Positions 53,614 to 63,859 of a stretch of DNA of 64,000 nt are shown piece by piece. The stretch comes from Paraniabella defluvii. Its GTDB lineage: Bacteria; Bacteroidota; Bacteroidia; Chitinophagales; Chitinophagaceae. Positions within the stretch are counted from its first letter, which is position 1, and each line of letters starts with the position of its first letter. A program made the translations under genes and the position numbers. The notes beneath the pieces were generated by a model. The model did no database searches, had not been told where the DNA came from, and worked only from the letters and a program-made list of their open reading frames with translations. The stretch covers positions 3,534,001-3,598,000 of the forward strand of contig CP079215.1 of NCBI GenBank assembly GCA_019316985.1, given 5' to 3'.

Positions 53614-54134
53614 ACTGGCTTATTTGATTTTATGTTCATACTGCTTCGCAATAGCAGCTTTGAACATAGTAAGAAAATCAGGAACAGATTACATAAACAT
53701 TGAGATGTGTACGTTTGCCGTTGTGCTTGTACTACTTTAAGCCATATTAAAATAATGCCATTCGCCGCGAAAGCAGCATTTGCAGGAGCTAATGGTTTCA
53801 AAAATGTAAAAAAGCGCCATGAGTTGTCTTTAAAACGTTGAACTGCTGATTGTATTTACAGGAAATTGTTCAACAAACGATCAAACAGCATGAAGTAAAT
53901 GCGAGAACCTCCAAATATACCGTTTTAAAAGTACATTCGATAGGATTGCCAGTTGTTTATAATTATTATTACGGTTACGGCAATATTAGCTTACCTTTAA
54001 ATGTATAACGGGCAATAGAAAAAATACAGTTCCAACACCATTCTACTTAAGCTGCTCCATTTGTGTTTTATAGTTACTGCCGATTATAATCTTTCATTTG
54101 TCCATATTGTGTATGGGCAGCTAATAAATTACAA
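53614..54134. other. Intergenic region
   Basis: About 520 bp without a convincing gene; a minus-strand frame at 53601-53801 overlaps the response regulator start and looks like chance. AT-rich, with no strong hairpin noticed. Confidence 0.4.
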
Positions 54135-54308
54135 ATGAATAAGAAGCATTCAAAAGATTTGTCATTGTTGAGAGTTACGCTGGACGGAGAGGATCTTACC
54201 GTAAGTACTATTTTTATTACAGGCGATGCCATAGCGCTTTGGCGGGCTGGAAAAGAAAGGGTGATTGATCTGGGGTGCTGGCAATGGCATAAGAGCTGTG
54301 AGGAGTAG
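54135..54308 (+). CDS. Small hypothetical protein, 57 residues
   Basis: The ATG at 54135 opens a clean 57-codon frame: NKKHSKDLSLLRVTLDGED, then LTVSTIFITGDAIALWRAGK and a tryptophan-rich end (LGCWQWHKSCEE). The composition (charged start, alternating beta-like core) looks coding, but I know no family. It lies 55 bp before another small ORF on the same strand. Confidence 0.4.
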   Translation: MNKKHSKDLSLLRVTLDGEDLTVSTIFITGDAIALWRAGKERVIDLGCWQWHKSCEE

Positions 54309-54363
54309 CCCGCTTTATATCGTTACTGGCCCCAAAATGGGTGATAAGCTTAAATAAATTCTT

Positions 54364-54621
54364 ATGACAACGAGCAAAGAAGTATTTGATTACATTAAAT
54401 CATTGAGTGCAAAAACACTTAATCCGCAAATTCGTATACGGTTGTCTGATGTGTTATCCGGCTTCTCTATCGAAGGTGAAAAGGTGTTGGTGTTACTTGC
54501 AGAGTTGGAGAATAGAAGGTTAATCGATATTCATAGGGTTAGTGTTCCTTCTGTCAGCCTTACCAGGTATGGAGTTCAAAATGATTATCCTAATGGAGGC
54601 CTGGAAAGTTATGAAGCATAA
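54364..54621 (+). CDS. Small hypothetical protein, possible winged-helix
   Basis: 85 residues from the ATG at 54364. TSKEVFDYIKSLSAKTLNPQ, then IRLSDVLSGFSIEGEKVLVL and LAELENRRLIDIHRVSVPSV give a helix-helix-helix-strand pattern like a small winged-helix domain; this is only a secondary-structure guess. The C-terminus VSLTRYGVQND also fits the wing and last strand of such folds. No partner domain. Confidence 0.5.
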   Translation: MTTSKEVFDYIKSLSAKTLNPQIRIRLSDVLSGFSIEGEKVLVLLAELENRRLIDIHRVSVPSVSLTRYGVQNDYPNGGLESYEA

Positions 54622-54633
54622 CGCCAGGAAGTG

Positions 54634-54797
54634 CTAAGCAATACCGCATATACACCTGATATGAATGATTAGATTTTTATGCGCTCCTTTACGAAATAGT
54701 GTAAGGTAAGCGCCATCTATTGCAAGAATAGTATAAGTATTGGTGGTGGCAAACGGGGCAGCAATGTTACTGTATCGCCTATGTTAAGTACGGACAT
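54634..54797 (-). CDS. Possible small protein, about 54 residues, one frameshift
   Basis: On the minus strand an ATG at 54797 begins MSVLNIGDTVTLL; adding one C near 54757 continues PFATTNTYTILAIDGAYLTL and FRKGAHKNLIIH to a stop at 54634. The strand-rich pattern resembles small SH3-like proteins. Because it needs a correction and is short, it could be chance. Confidence 0.3.
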
Positions 54798-54955
54798 AAG
54801 TTAAAGATACGTTTTAAAAACCGCTTTCCCCGTTATATTTATGTTTTAACATATAATCTTACTGCTGGAAGTAAATCAACGCCTGAAGTATTAATGGTAA
54901 AAGGAGCCTTGTTCTCTGCAATGCTTGCTATAAACAGCGTTCGGCCGGTGACCCT
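54798..54955. other. Intergenic stretch downstream of the NYN gene
   Basis: Nothing recognisable; AT-rich, no clear terminator. Confidence 0.3.
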
Positions 54956-55692
54956 TATAGCTGTCTTACGAAGATATGCCTGACGTTGGGAATCCCCGAT
55001 TCCCGCTCGTCGATTTCAAATTGCCCGATATCCCTGATAAGCGGGAGTAATTTTGAGAAGCCGAAAATTCTCGGGTCGAAGTCGGGCTTTTTCTTAATGA
55101 TAAAATTGCCCAGATTGCCCAGGAAGGCCCAGCCTGATTCATCCGCCAGGTCGGCAACACTGTCTGATATTAACTTGATAGTATCGGCGTCAACATTGCT
55201 GCCCGGTTTTGGCCGGTGTTTTTGCTTTTTATTTAACGCAGCTGTTTTTTTGGCCGCAGGGCTACTGTTAAGAATTTCCAGGTAGATGAACTTATCGCAG
55301 GCCGAAATAAAAGGCTGCGGTGTTTTTTTCTCCCGAAACCGATAACGCGCATGCCCGCTTCACGTAGCCGGGTAGCCAGGCGTGTAAAATCGCTGTCGCT
55401 CGAAACAATACAGAATCCGTTCACCTTATCCGAATAAAGAATATCCATGGCGTCTATTATAAGAGCGCTATCACTTGAATTTTTTCCTTGGTATAGCTGT
55501 ATTGCTGAATGGGGTAATGGCATTCTCCAGTAAAACGCTTTTCCATCCGGCCACTGTAGGCTTTGTCCAATCGGCATATATACGTTTCACGGTGGGCGTT
55601 TCCATTTTGGAAATTTCTTCCATCATTGCTTTTACATTGGCGTACGGTACATTGTCTGCGTCGATCAATACAGCAAGTTTATCATCAGTCAT
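54956..55692 (-). CDS. NYN-domain protein with C-terminal OST-HTH/LOTUS-like domain (frameshifted)
   Basis: The N-terminal PIN-like NYN nuclease fold shows acidic residues at the expected places: DDKLAVLIDADNVPYANVKA (the ADN motif), SSDSALIIDAMDIL and GFCIVSSDSDFTRLATRLRE. The linker has a Lys/Pro-rich stretch (LNKKQKHRPKPG). The C-terminal ~75 residues (SVADLADESGWAFLGNLGNF, IIKKKPDFDPRIFGFSKLLP) match the OST-HTH/LOTUS domain. Frame breaks lie near 55500 and 55320. About 245 residues. Proteins of this architecture (LabA-like/Limkain-type) are putative RNases; the biological target is not known. Monocistronic by appearance. Confidence 0.83.
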
Positions 55693-55860
55693 GCGTGTAT
55701 ATTTTAATGTTAACTGTTGGAGGGATCAAAGTTTACCGTTTTAAAGATACTATATCTTCAGTTAGCTTAGTTTATTGCTGCGTACATTTAAGCGCTCCCT
55801 GAAATAGGGCTGTGTTTTGCAAAGAATCAGGTAAACTGCTGATATCTTTATAACAGGCTC

Positions 55861-55868
55861 TATCTTTG
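55861..55868 (+). promoter_or_regulatory. Possible -7 box of the yaiO-like gene
   Basis: TATCTTTG fits TAnnTTTG exactly and lies 43 bp before the ATG at 55912. No -33 TTG was identified at the ideal distance. Confidence 0.45.
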
Positions 55869-55911
55869 TATATAGGTTGAAAAATGTTAATCCTAGTCAG
55901 TTGAAATCCGA

Positions 55912-57160
55912 ATGAACAAAAGAACTCTAAACCAGCGCCTTTTACTGATATTGATTGTAGCGACCAGTTTTGTTTCCGGGCTCAAAGCCCAGGATGTTGA
56001 TAGTCTGTTTAAAGTAGCCCGTGATGCGGCTTTTGAGCGAAAGGACTATACAACCGCGATACAGGTTTCTAAAACAGCCCTGGATATTAAGCCTGATTAT
56101 ACGGAGCTTATTATTATTTTTTTGGCAAGGGTATATACCTGGAGCAAACAATACGATAGTGCGCGCCTGTACTTTAATGAGGCTTTGCGTCAGCAGCCCG
56201 GGTCTGAAGATGCTTTTACCGGCTTTGCGGATATGGAGTACTGGGCAGGAAGTCATGAAGCGGCCCTTAATGTGGTGGATAATGGATTAAAGGTGCACCC
56301 GGCATCAGAAGGACTGCTGCTGCGTAAGGCGCGCATTCTTGAGGCCCGCAAAGCATATGCTGAAGCAATACCGGTGCTGGATTCTTTATTACGCATAAAC
56401 CGGAAAATGCCGAAGCCCGCAGATTAGCGGTTCAAATACAGGACCACATCGCTAAAAACGGCTTAGGCGTCAGGTATGACTATATCCACTTTGATCAACA
56501 ATTTCCTGATCCCTGGCACCTGGCTGCTGTAGATTATACACGCCATACGAAAGCTGGCGCCTTTACGGCCAGAGTGAATTACGCCAACAGGTTTTCAACA
56601 GAAGGATTACAATATGAACTGGAGGCCTATCCCCGGTTCTCAAAAACATTTTATAGTTATTTAAATGTTGGATATTCAGATAATAATGTAGTATTCCCCA
56701 AATGGAAAGCCGGCGCATCGTTGTTTGCCAATTTACCCAAGGCTTTTGAAGCAGAGCTGGGCGTCCGGTACCTGTATTTCAACCGGGACGTTTTTATGTA
56801 CACGATATACGCCGGTAAGTATTATAACCGCTTTCTTTTTGGAGCCAGAACTTTTTAACACCGCAAACGTCTTCCCTTACACAAACCTACAGTATTATGA
56901 CACGTTATTATTTCGGCGGACCCAACGATTATATTGGATTGTTGCTGGGCTCGGGTCTGTCTCCTGATGATGTACGGAGTAATGTACAATTAAACAGTGG
57001 CTATAAAATGCGTAATTATAATGGAGAAATTACTGCCAGGATTTCTATACAACAACTGAACGTAATTACTGCCAACTTTTCTATGCTCAACCAGGAATAC
57101 CTGCCCGGGCAAAAAGGGAACCAGTTGCAGTTTGGATTGGGGTATATCCGCCGGTTTTAG
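55912..57160 (+). CDS. YaiO-family outer-membrane beta-barrel protein with N-terminal TPR repeats (frameshifted)
   Basis: The signal peptide ends at FVSGLKAQDVDS. TPR-like repeats occupy roughly residues 30-180 (RDAAFERKDYTTAIQVSKTA, ARLYFNEALRQQPGSEDAF, NVVDNGLKVHPASEGLLLR). A beta-barrel of the YaiO family follows (YDYIHFDQQFPDPWHLAAVD, TARVNYANRFSTEGLQYELE, LNVGYSDNNVVFPKWKAG), ending in GLGYIRRF. Frame breaks lie near 56400 and 56855. About 415 residues. In E. coli YaiO is an outer-membrane protein encoded with a GT2 glycosyltransferase, and the same association is seen here, convergent with a GT2 gene. A role in exporting or processing an exopolysaccharide is inferred. Confidence 0.82.
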
Positions 57161-58590
57161 TTTTTGCCTGGTACTGCAGGTGTACCCAATCCCTGCCGGG
57201 TCATTTCTCCCCAGGCTTTTTTTCTTACGCAGGTAATCGATGTAGCCTTTGATTGCGGCCCACACAACAAAGGGATGGAACACAAAAGGCTCGGTAAGCG
57301 CTGTTAGCAATAGTTTCATCATGTCGGTGCGCCGCCTGTACATATTGTAAGTAGTTACTTCCATAAATGCCGCAAACGCAGCATACAGGTATCCGAAAGA
57401 TACAATGAATGCAAGCAGGGCAATAAACACATGCCAGTTGATCAGCTGGAGAATAACCATCAGTAAAAAAACGACAATGCCAAAGGCTTCAATCAATGGC
57501 GCCAGCATTTCAAAGAAGAACCAGTAGGGGTAGCTTACCATACCCAGCAAATGGTACCTGGGATTAAAAACATGATGCGGTGAAACCAAAGTGTTTCGAT
57601 TGTGCCCCGCGTCCAGCGATTGCGTTGCCTACCGAGTATCCGGGTATTGGTTGGCGCTTCCGTCCAGCAAAGCGGATCCGGTATGTAGCTCACTTTATAA
57701 GGTAGTTTACGTTCCTCCATAAAGCGGCGCATGCGCACTACCAGTTCCATATCTTCCCCTACCGTTTTATGGTTGTACCCGCCGGCCTTCATCGCTATTT
57801 CCTTATCGAAGGCTCCGAAAGCTCCCGATATCAGCATTAAACCGTTCATACGCGCCCATGCCATTCGCCCCAGTATAAATGCCCTGATATACTCCAGCGA
57901 CTGCATTCTTGCCCAGTAATTGCCCGGGAGATTTACTTTGATCAACCTTCCGTCTTTAATAATGCAGGAGTTTGCGATCCGCACTACACCTCCTGTTGCG
58001 ATTACTTTTTATCTGTTTCTTCCAGGAAGGGCTTGATCATTTTTAGAATGGCGTCCTGCTCCAATATGCAATCTACGTCTATACAAACAATATAATTATT
58101 GGCGGATACATTGATACCTACATTTAAGGCATCGGCTTTACCTCCGTTCACCTTATCAATAACTACCAGTTTCTTGTAGGCAGGATTTTTGCTTTTATAA
58201 ATGCCGCGTATTTCTTTAGTGGCTATTTTGTATTGCACATGGTGCGGTGTTTTCTCGAGGTTGTAAGCCACTACAAGTTTTTGAAGGCTGTCGTCTTTGC
58301 TGCCGTCGTTGATAATGATCACTTCAAGGTTGCTGTAGTACAGGGAAAGCAACGAGCGCACATTTTCGACTATATTGGCACTCATTATAGGCGGGCGCCA
58401 GGATGCTTACTGAAGGAGCATGAGGTGATGATGCCAGCAGGCGATAATCGGTAATGGCGTTTTTACGCATGTACTTGCGGGTAGCTCCAATGGAGTATAG
58501 CCCGATCCATAAGTAGAACAAGACCAGTATAACGGCATAAATAAATATACCATAGGTAAGAAGCATGGTAAAGAAGTTCCAGGGGCTCAT
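57157..58590 (-). CDS. Membrane glycosyltransferase family 2, PgaC-like processive synthase (frameshifted)
   Basis: Begins with a membrane helix (MLLTYGIFIYAVILVLFYLW), then the GT2 catalytic domain: VSILAPAYNE, VIIINDGSKDDSLQKLVVAY, the DxD-like NYIVCIDVDCILEQDA, the acceptor-site GAFGAFDKEIAMKAGGYNHK with GEDMELV, and QRNRWTRGTIET (QxxRW motif of processive synthases). Several C-terminal membrane helices follow (YPYWFFFEMLAPLIEAFGIV). Frame breaks occur near 58385, 57995, 57560 and 57210; correcting the last moves the stop to 57157. That overlaps the convergent yaiO-like gene by 4 bp. About 478 residues. It probably makes a polysaccharide from nucleotide sugars at the inner membrane. The start codon overlaps the preceding HEAT-repeat gene (ATGA), suggesting translational coupling. 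Confidence 0.86.
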
Positions 58591-59665
58591 GAGGCTCGTT
58601 CGTACTTTATTTGGTTAGCAATGGAGTGAATGATCGGGTTGTGCTCCGCAATATGGTTTAGCGCTGCCATATGCCCGGGGTTAATAGCTACAATTGCCCT
58701 GCCGGCTTCAAGTTTAAGAGAGTCGTCTTCCTCATACAGCCTGCTTTTAAGAAATTCGATATCTTCTTCCGTTCCGTTGATGCCTGTTTGTCTTAATATT
58801 TCTAATTGGTTGGCTATATTTTCTGTGGGATATTGCTGCCGTAATATGGATACTGTATCTTCATGCGCAATACTGCCTAATGTCTTAATAGCCTGGTTCC
58901 TTATTTTATGATTGTCGCTGCTCAGGCATTGTACCACCTCGTGGTGCACCCTGAATTGCTGGTATACTTCTGTAAGTTTGAGTGCAAACTGTACCACATA
59001 GCTGTTCGAAGACCGTAGCCAGAAAGGAAGGTGCGGCATTTCTTCGCTGTTAAAGGCATCCAGTTGCTCCAGTAATTTAATTTGTTGCCATTCATAAAGC
59101 GGGTACTGTAAAGAGTTAAGAAAGATCAATCCTTTAAATCCGTCAAAGCCTACGATGGCCGTTTGTGCTTCCATGCGTACATATTCGTTGTCGCTGTTGG
59201 TATAATCAAGAATATCCGACAAAGATTCCCGTTGCTGCATCATGTATAATTCATAAATACCTCTTGATCTTAAATGCCACCGTAAACTTCTCATTTTAGC
59301 TTCCGAATCTTTTTTTTAGCCGGTCTGCTCATATAAACGAACAACTTTATCTGATAAATGGCCGGCTACACTTTTTTAAAGTTGATGAGATTGTCGGTAA
59401 CAAATTGCCGTACATATTTCTTATTAAAATGAACAGAGAAATCGGGCGGTGTACCCATTGAACCCTCTTCTTCCATTGCCATTTGCTCACCTATCCAGTC
59501 ATTAAGCTGATCGGTGATGATTTTCTTTACACGGAAGCGTCTTTTCTTTGTGTATAAAAACAGGTAGATCATACCTACCAGTATGACGGTAAGTAAACCA
59601 AACAAGGCAGCACTAAAATAAAGGTGCTCCGGCGATAGAAGGCGGAAGAGGGCGCCGCTGTTCAT
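58587..59665 (-). CDS. Membrane-anchored HEAT-repeat protein (frameshifted near the middle)
   Basis: The ATG at 59665 starts a protein with one membrane helix (HLYFSAALFGLLTVILVGMI), a basic stretch (YTKKRRFRVKKI) and a cytoplasmic helical-repeat domain. HEAT-like units recur: DNEYVRMEAQTAIVGFDGFK, LSSDNHKIRNQAIKTLGSIA and EEDDSLKLEAGRAIVAINPG. The frame is broken at about 59390 and 59310, both in A/T runs, so the gene could also be read as two ORFs with a start at 59294. I favour one protein of about 360 residues. It is coupled to the GT2 synthase gene by a 4-bp overlap and follows a response regulator gene by 10 bp. It may be the scaffold between receiver and synthase. Confidence 0.75.
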
Positions 59666-59675
59666 GGGCAATAAA

Positions 59676-60037
59676 TTAGCGGGTTAATTGCTTTTTGATA
59701 CGAATGCTCAGTTCGTTCAGGCTAAAGGGTTTAGTGATATAGTCATCGGCTCCAAGGTCAAAAGCTTCCTGCACAATCTTCTCCTGTCCCATGGTAGAGA
59801 ACACGATGACTTTAATTGGTTTTTCGGCGAGGGACTTTACAGCATTTACAATTTCAAGACCCGATACATACGGTAACATTACATCAGTAAGTACCAGGTC
59901 TGGCAGCTCTGTGGCTAATTTTTCAAGGCCTTCTTTGCCATCATTGCAGCAAATCATTTCAAAGCCTTTTTTTTCAGTTTAGACGCGACCGCTCTTTGTA
60001 TTAATGTATCATCCTCTATAAGTAATACTTTTCCCAT
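59676..60037 (-). CDS. Single-domain response regulator (one frameshift)
   Basis: Starts MGKVLLIEDDTLIQRAVASK at 60037 and continues after one base near 59980 into GFEMICCNDGKEGLEKLATE. The phosphoacceptor is in LVLTDVMLPYVSGLEIV, and switch residues are in VIVFSTMGQEKIV and DDYITKPFSLNELS. About 120 residues with no output domain. As first gene of the receiver/HEAT/GT2 operon it probably controls the synthase by protein contact instead of transcription (inference). The cognate kinase is not encoded adjacent to it. Confidence 0.87.
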
Positions 60038-60208
60038 TCTAAATAGCATTTTAATCGGGTTAACTATCCTATAGTTTTATACATTTGTAAATGTACAACA
60101 GAATAGATGATTATAATGTGTGATGAAGGTATAAATAACCAGACCAGCCCTCTTATAGTTATTTGATCGTTTGATTTTTTATAAACACTTACCTAATGGT
60201 ACCCTCTT

Positions 60209-61003
60209 ATGCCTGTAGATATTGTTAAAAAGAATAATGTTGCCGTAAAGAACGAAAATGGTAAAGAAACTATTGTATTTGCACATGGATTCGGTACCGA
60301 TCAAACCGCATGGGAACAAGTAGCCGCAGCTTTCATAGACGATTATAAATTGGTATTATATGATAATGTGGGTGCGGGCCAGTCAGACCCTGCTGCATTC
60401 AGTCCCAATAAATACGATACCCTGCAGTCCTATGCTAATGACCTTGTGGATATCTGCAAGGGGCTGAACCTGAAAGACGCTGTTATGGTAGGTCATTCGG
60501 TAAGCGGTATGATCAGTTTGCTGGCTGCTGTAAAAGAGCCGGGCATGTTTAAGAAAATGATTTTGGTAGGCGCTTCACCAAGATACCTGGATGATGCAGG
60601 GTATACCGGCGGGTTTACCCAGGAAGCGCTGGACCAGTTGTATGCTGCTATGGCTAATAATTACTATGCCTGGGTAAGCGGTTTTGCACCCATGGTGATG
60701 GAAAACCCCGACAAGCCCGAGCTGGCCGAAAGTTTTGCCCATTCGCTGGCTTCCATCAGGCCCGATATTGCGCAGTCTGTAGCGCGTGTCATTTTTCAGT
60801 CGGATCACCGGCAGGACCTGCCTAAAGTAAACGTAGAAACCTTGTTGCTGCAAACACAGCACGACAATGCGGTGCCCGGGGAGGTAGCGTTGTACCTGAA
60901 CCGGCATATCCCGAACAGTACTTTGGTGCAAGTAAACGCCGAAGGTCACTTTCCCCATATCAGCGCTCCTGATGAAATTATAAGGAGATTAAAAATTTAT
61001 TGA
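60209..61003 (+). CDS. RsbQ-like alpha/beta hydrolase
   Basis: This intact 264-residue protein closely follows RsbQ/KAI2-type hydrolases. It has the oxyanion region ETIVFAHGFGTDQTAWEQVA, YDNVGAGQSDPAAFSP, the nucleophile serine in VMVGHSVSGMISLLAAV (GHSVSG), the segment ILVGASPRYLDD and the catalytic histidine in VNAEGHFPHISAP. The catalytic aspartate is in LQTQHDNAVPG. In Bacillus, RsbQ is needed by the PAS-domain phosphatase RsbP and is thought to supply a small-molecule signal. Here the downstream gene starts 9 bp later and also carries a PAS domain, so this hydrolase probably makes or delivers its ligand (inference). Confidence 0.88.
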   Translation: MPVDIVKKNNVAVKNENGKETIVFAHGFGTDQTAWEQVAAAFIDDYKLVLYDNVGAGQSDPAAFSPNKYDTLQSYANDLVDICKGLNLKDAVMVGHSVSGMISLLAAVKEPGMFKKMILVGASPRYLDDAGYTGGFTQEALDQLYAAMANNYYAWVSGFAPMVMENPDKPELAESFAHSLASIRPDIAQSVARVIFQSDHRQDLPKVNVETLLLQTQHDNAVPGEVALYLNRHIPNSTLVQVNAEGHFPHISAPDEIIRRLKIY

Positions 61004-61012
61004 ATCATAACC

Positions 61013-63810
61013 GTGGATCCTGCAACAATCGATTGGCAAAAACAGGCGCTTGATTTTTTACTGAGCCTCTATAAGGTAAAAGATGAAAGGGATATTCCCT
61101 GATCAGGGCGAAGATAACCGAAAGCTTACAACAGCATGCACTGGCCGGCGCAGCTGCGCTGGTGCGGCTCGAGGACGCCATAACGGCCCGGATACTTTAC
61201 TCCACGATACCAGTATCGTCAGTTTTTTTGATGCCGGGTATACCCGCCAGGTTATCGATGCCGGAGAAGTAAGGATAGAAGATAATGCATCCCTGAATCT
61301 GTTTCCCGGTACTAATATTGTGTTCCCGGTTACCGGGGAGCACTTACGGGAATTTTTATTATAACAACGGATGTGCCGGTTGATGAAGCTTACACAACTT
61401 TTTTATACCAGGCTTGGAAGGGTTTGAAAGGAATGACCATGCTGGTGCAAACCTATTACTCTTTCGAGCACCTTTCTGCCCGCTACAATGCCATATTAAG
61501 TGCCGTTGATGAAGCTATCTTATTTGTAGATAACAGCGGGCAGGATGGTTGGGTGAACAATGCTGCTGCTGCGTTGCTGCATATCAGCCCGGGCCCAAAC
61601 GCATCACTGGTAATCTCGCGCGCCATGCAGCAATGGAGAATGACCGCCGTTAATGCCCGAGAGATTGAACAGGAAGCAGCCAGGCTGTTTCAAAAGCCTC
61701 ACGGCACTATTAAAGAATGGAAATGGATATTCGGAGACCCGGTATCAAAAGTGCTCGATGTGTCCTGTGTACCCGTGGTATCTGATAATATAAAAGGCAG
61801 ATTGTGGGTGTTTGCCGATATCACGCCTATTTATGCCGCTTCAGAGCAGCTGAAAGTGCTGAACGCTGAGCTTGATAAAAACGCCAACTGGCCGATGATC
61901 AGAATAAAGCGAAATCTGATTTCCTGGCAAATATGAGCCATGAGATCCGCACGCCTATGAATGGCGTAATAGGGATGACCAGCCTGCTGGCGCTTACACC
62001 GCTGGATGCGGAACAAAAAGATTATGTGGATACGATACGGGTAAGCGGGGAGTCATTGCTATCCATCATTAACGATATTCTCGATTTTTCAAAAATTGAA
62101 TCGGGGAAAATGGAGCTGGAGGCTGAGCCATTCCGGCTGAGTGCCGCCATTGAGGAAGCATACGACCTGATGAGTGTAAAGGCCAATGAAAAAGGGTTGG
62201 ATCTCCTGTATTATATAGAGCCCGATGTGCCTTCCGATATCATTGGGGATCCCACCCGGTTCCGGCAGATATTATTAAACCTCATTTCTAATGGTATTAA
62301 GTTTACATCACAGGGCGAGATTGAAATAACGGTAGAAAAAACCGGATTGGAGCATGGCATATATACACTACAGTTTACTATAAAGGACACCGGTATTGGT
62401 ATTCCGCAGGAAAAGTTCTATAAGTTATTCGATAGCTTTTCGCAGGTAGATTCTTCTACCACGCGTAAATACGGTGGTACGGGTTTAGGCCTGGCTATCT
62501 GTCAGCGCCTTGTAGCACTGATGGGCGGCGATATCCGTGTTGAAAGCGAGGAAGGACGGGGATCTGCGTTCATCTTTACCATTAAGGCGGCGGCCAATAC
62601 AGCGGTTACCCATTTCAGGGCCGAAGAAAAGTTTTCAGCCGGTACATTGTATGGAAAGCGGGTGCTTATTTTAGATGATAACGAGACCAATCTTAAAATA
62701 CTGAATAAACAGTGTGCGGCCTGGGGCATGCAACCTTTTGCTGCCAGCAATCATAAGGATGCGTTGGGTATGATTGAAAAGCAAGATTTTGACGTAGCGG
62801 TCATCGATCTGCTGATGCCCGGCCGTAATGGAGTTGAAGTGGCAAGAATGATCCGTAAAAAGCATAAAGCGCTTCCCTTGGTTCTGTTCAGCTCGGCAGG
62901 GCATGTACCGGCCGACACAGACCTGAAGCAGCTGTTTCGGGCAGTGATCAATAAACCTGCGAAGCATAACCAGCTGAAAGAAATACTGCTCCGGGTATTA
63001 AGCGGAACCGGCAGCATAGACGCTCCATCGACAACCGTAGCAGCAACAGGTGAGGTCTTGCCTGTTCGTATCCTGGTAGCGGAAGATGATTACATTAATC
63101 AGAAGTTTATAACGCGGGCCATGAAAAAGCTGGGCTATTCGATAGACCTGGCAGTGAACGGCAGGGAAGCCGTGGAAAAGGCCTCTGCCACAACATACCA
63201 GTTAATTTTTATGGATGTAATGATGCCGGAGATGGATGGCTATGAAGCCACCCGGATCATTTTAGATCATCATAAAGATGGTATCCGCCCCATTATTATT
63301 GGGCTTACGGCAAACGCTTTAACAGGCGACCGTGAAAAGCTGCTACAGGCGGGGATGGATGATTATCTGAGCAAGCCCTATAAGATCCAGGATATAGAAA
63401 GACTGATCAAAAAATGGGCGGATAAAATGCTTGCCCAAACGGCTACAACACGAACTTATAAGCATATTGATCTTGAATATATCATGGAGCTGGCGGGTGG
63501 AGAAGATGAGTTTGTGATCGAGATCATCGAAAGTTATCTTGAAACAGTTGGGCCGAATATCCGCCTGCTTAGTGAAGCGGTTACAGATTACGATATGGAT
63601 AGGATCACTTTCCTGGCGCATAAGCTCAAAGGGTCTTTCAGGTTTATCGGATGTACCGGGCCGGGCGATATCATGGAGCAAATAGAAAATAGTAATAGCA
63701 GGGGAGATAGGATGCGTATAAAAGAGTTGATGAGCCTCGTTGAAAAAGAATATGCAGGAACGGAAAATGAATTGAAACAAGTGCTACATGAACTCAATGC
63801 TCAGCGTTAG
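61013..63810 (+). CDS. PAS-domain hybrid histidine kinase with two receivers and HPt domain (frameshifted in N-terminal half)
   Basis: GTG at 61013 is the likely start; the frame is closed by the hydrolase stop only 9 bp upstream. The N-terminal ~200 residues hold a sensory region ([34 protein letters not shown]), then a PAS domain ([36 protein letters not shown]), a coiled coil, the histidine box [20 protein letters not shown], ATPase boxes ([44 protein letters not shown]), a first receiver ([26 protein letters not shown]), a second receiver ([34 protein letters not shown]) and an HPt domain ([14 protein letters not shown]). Breaks lie near 61110, 61175, 61350 and 61890. About 930 residues. 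No output domain, so the phosphate must pass to a separate regulator. Confidence 0.87.
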
Positions 63811-63859
63811 CAATAATAACTGTAAAGTAGCCGTTAGCCGGCTCCAATGTTTTGGTTTC

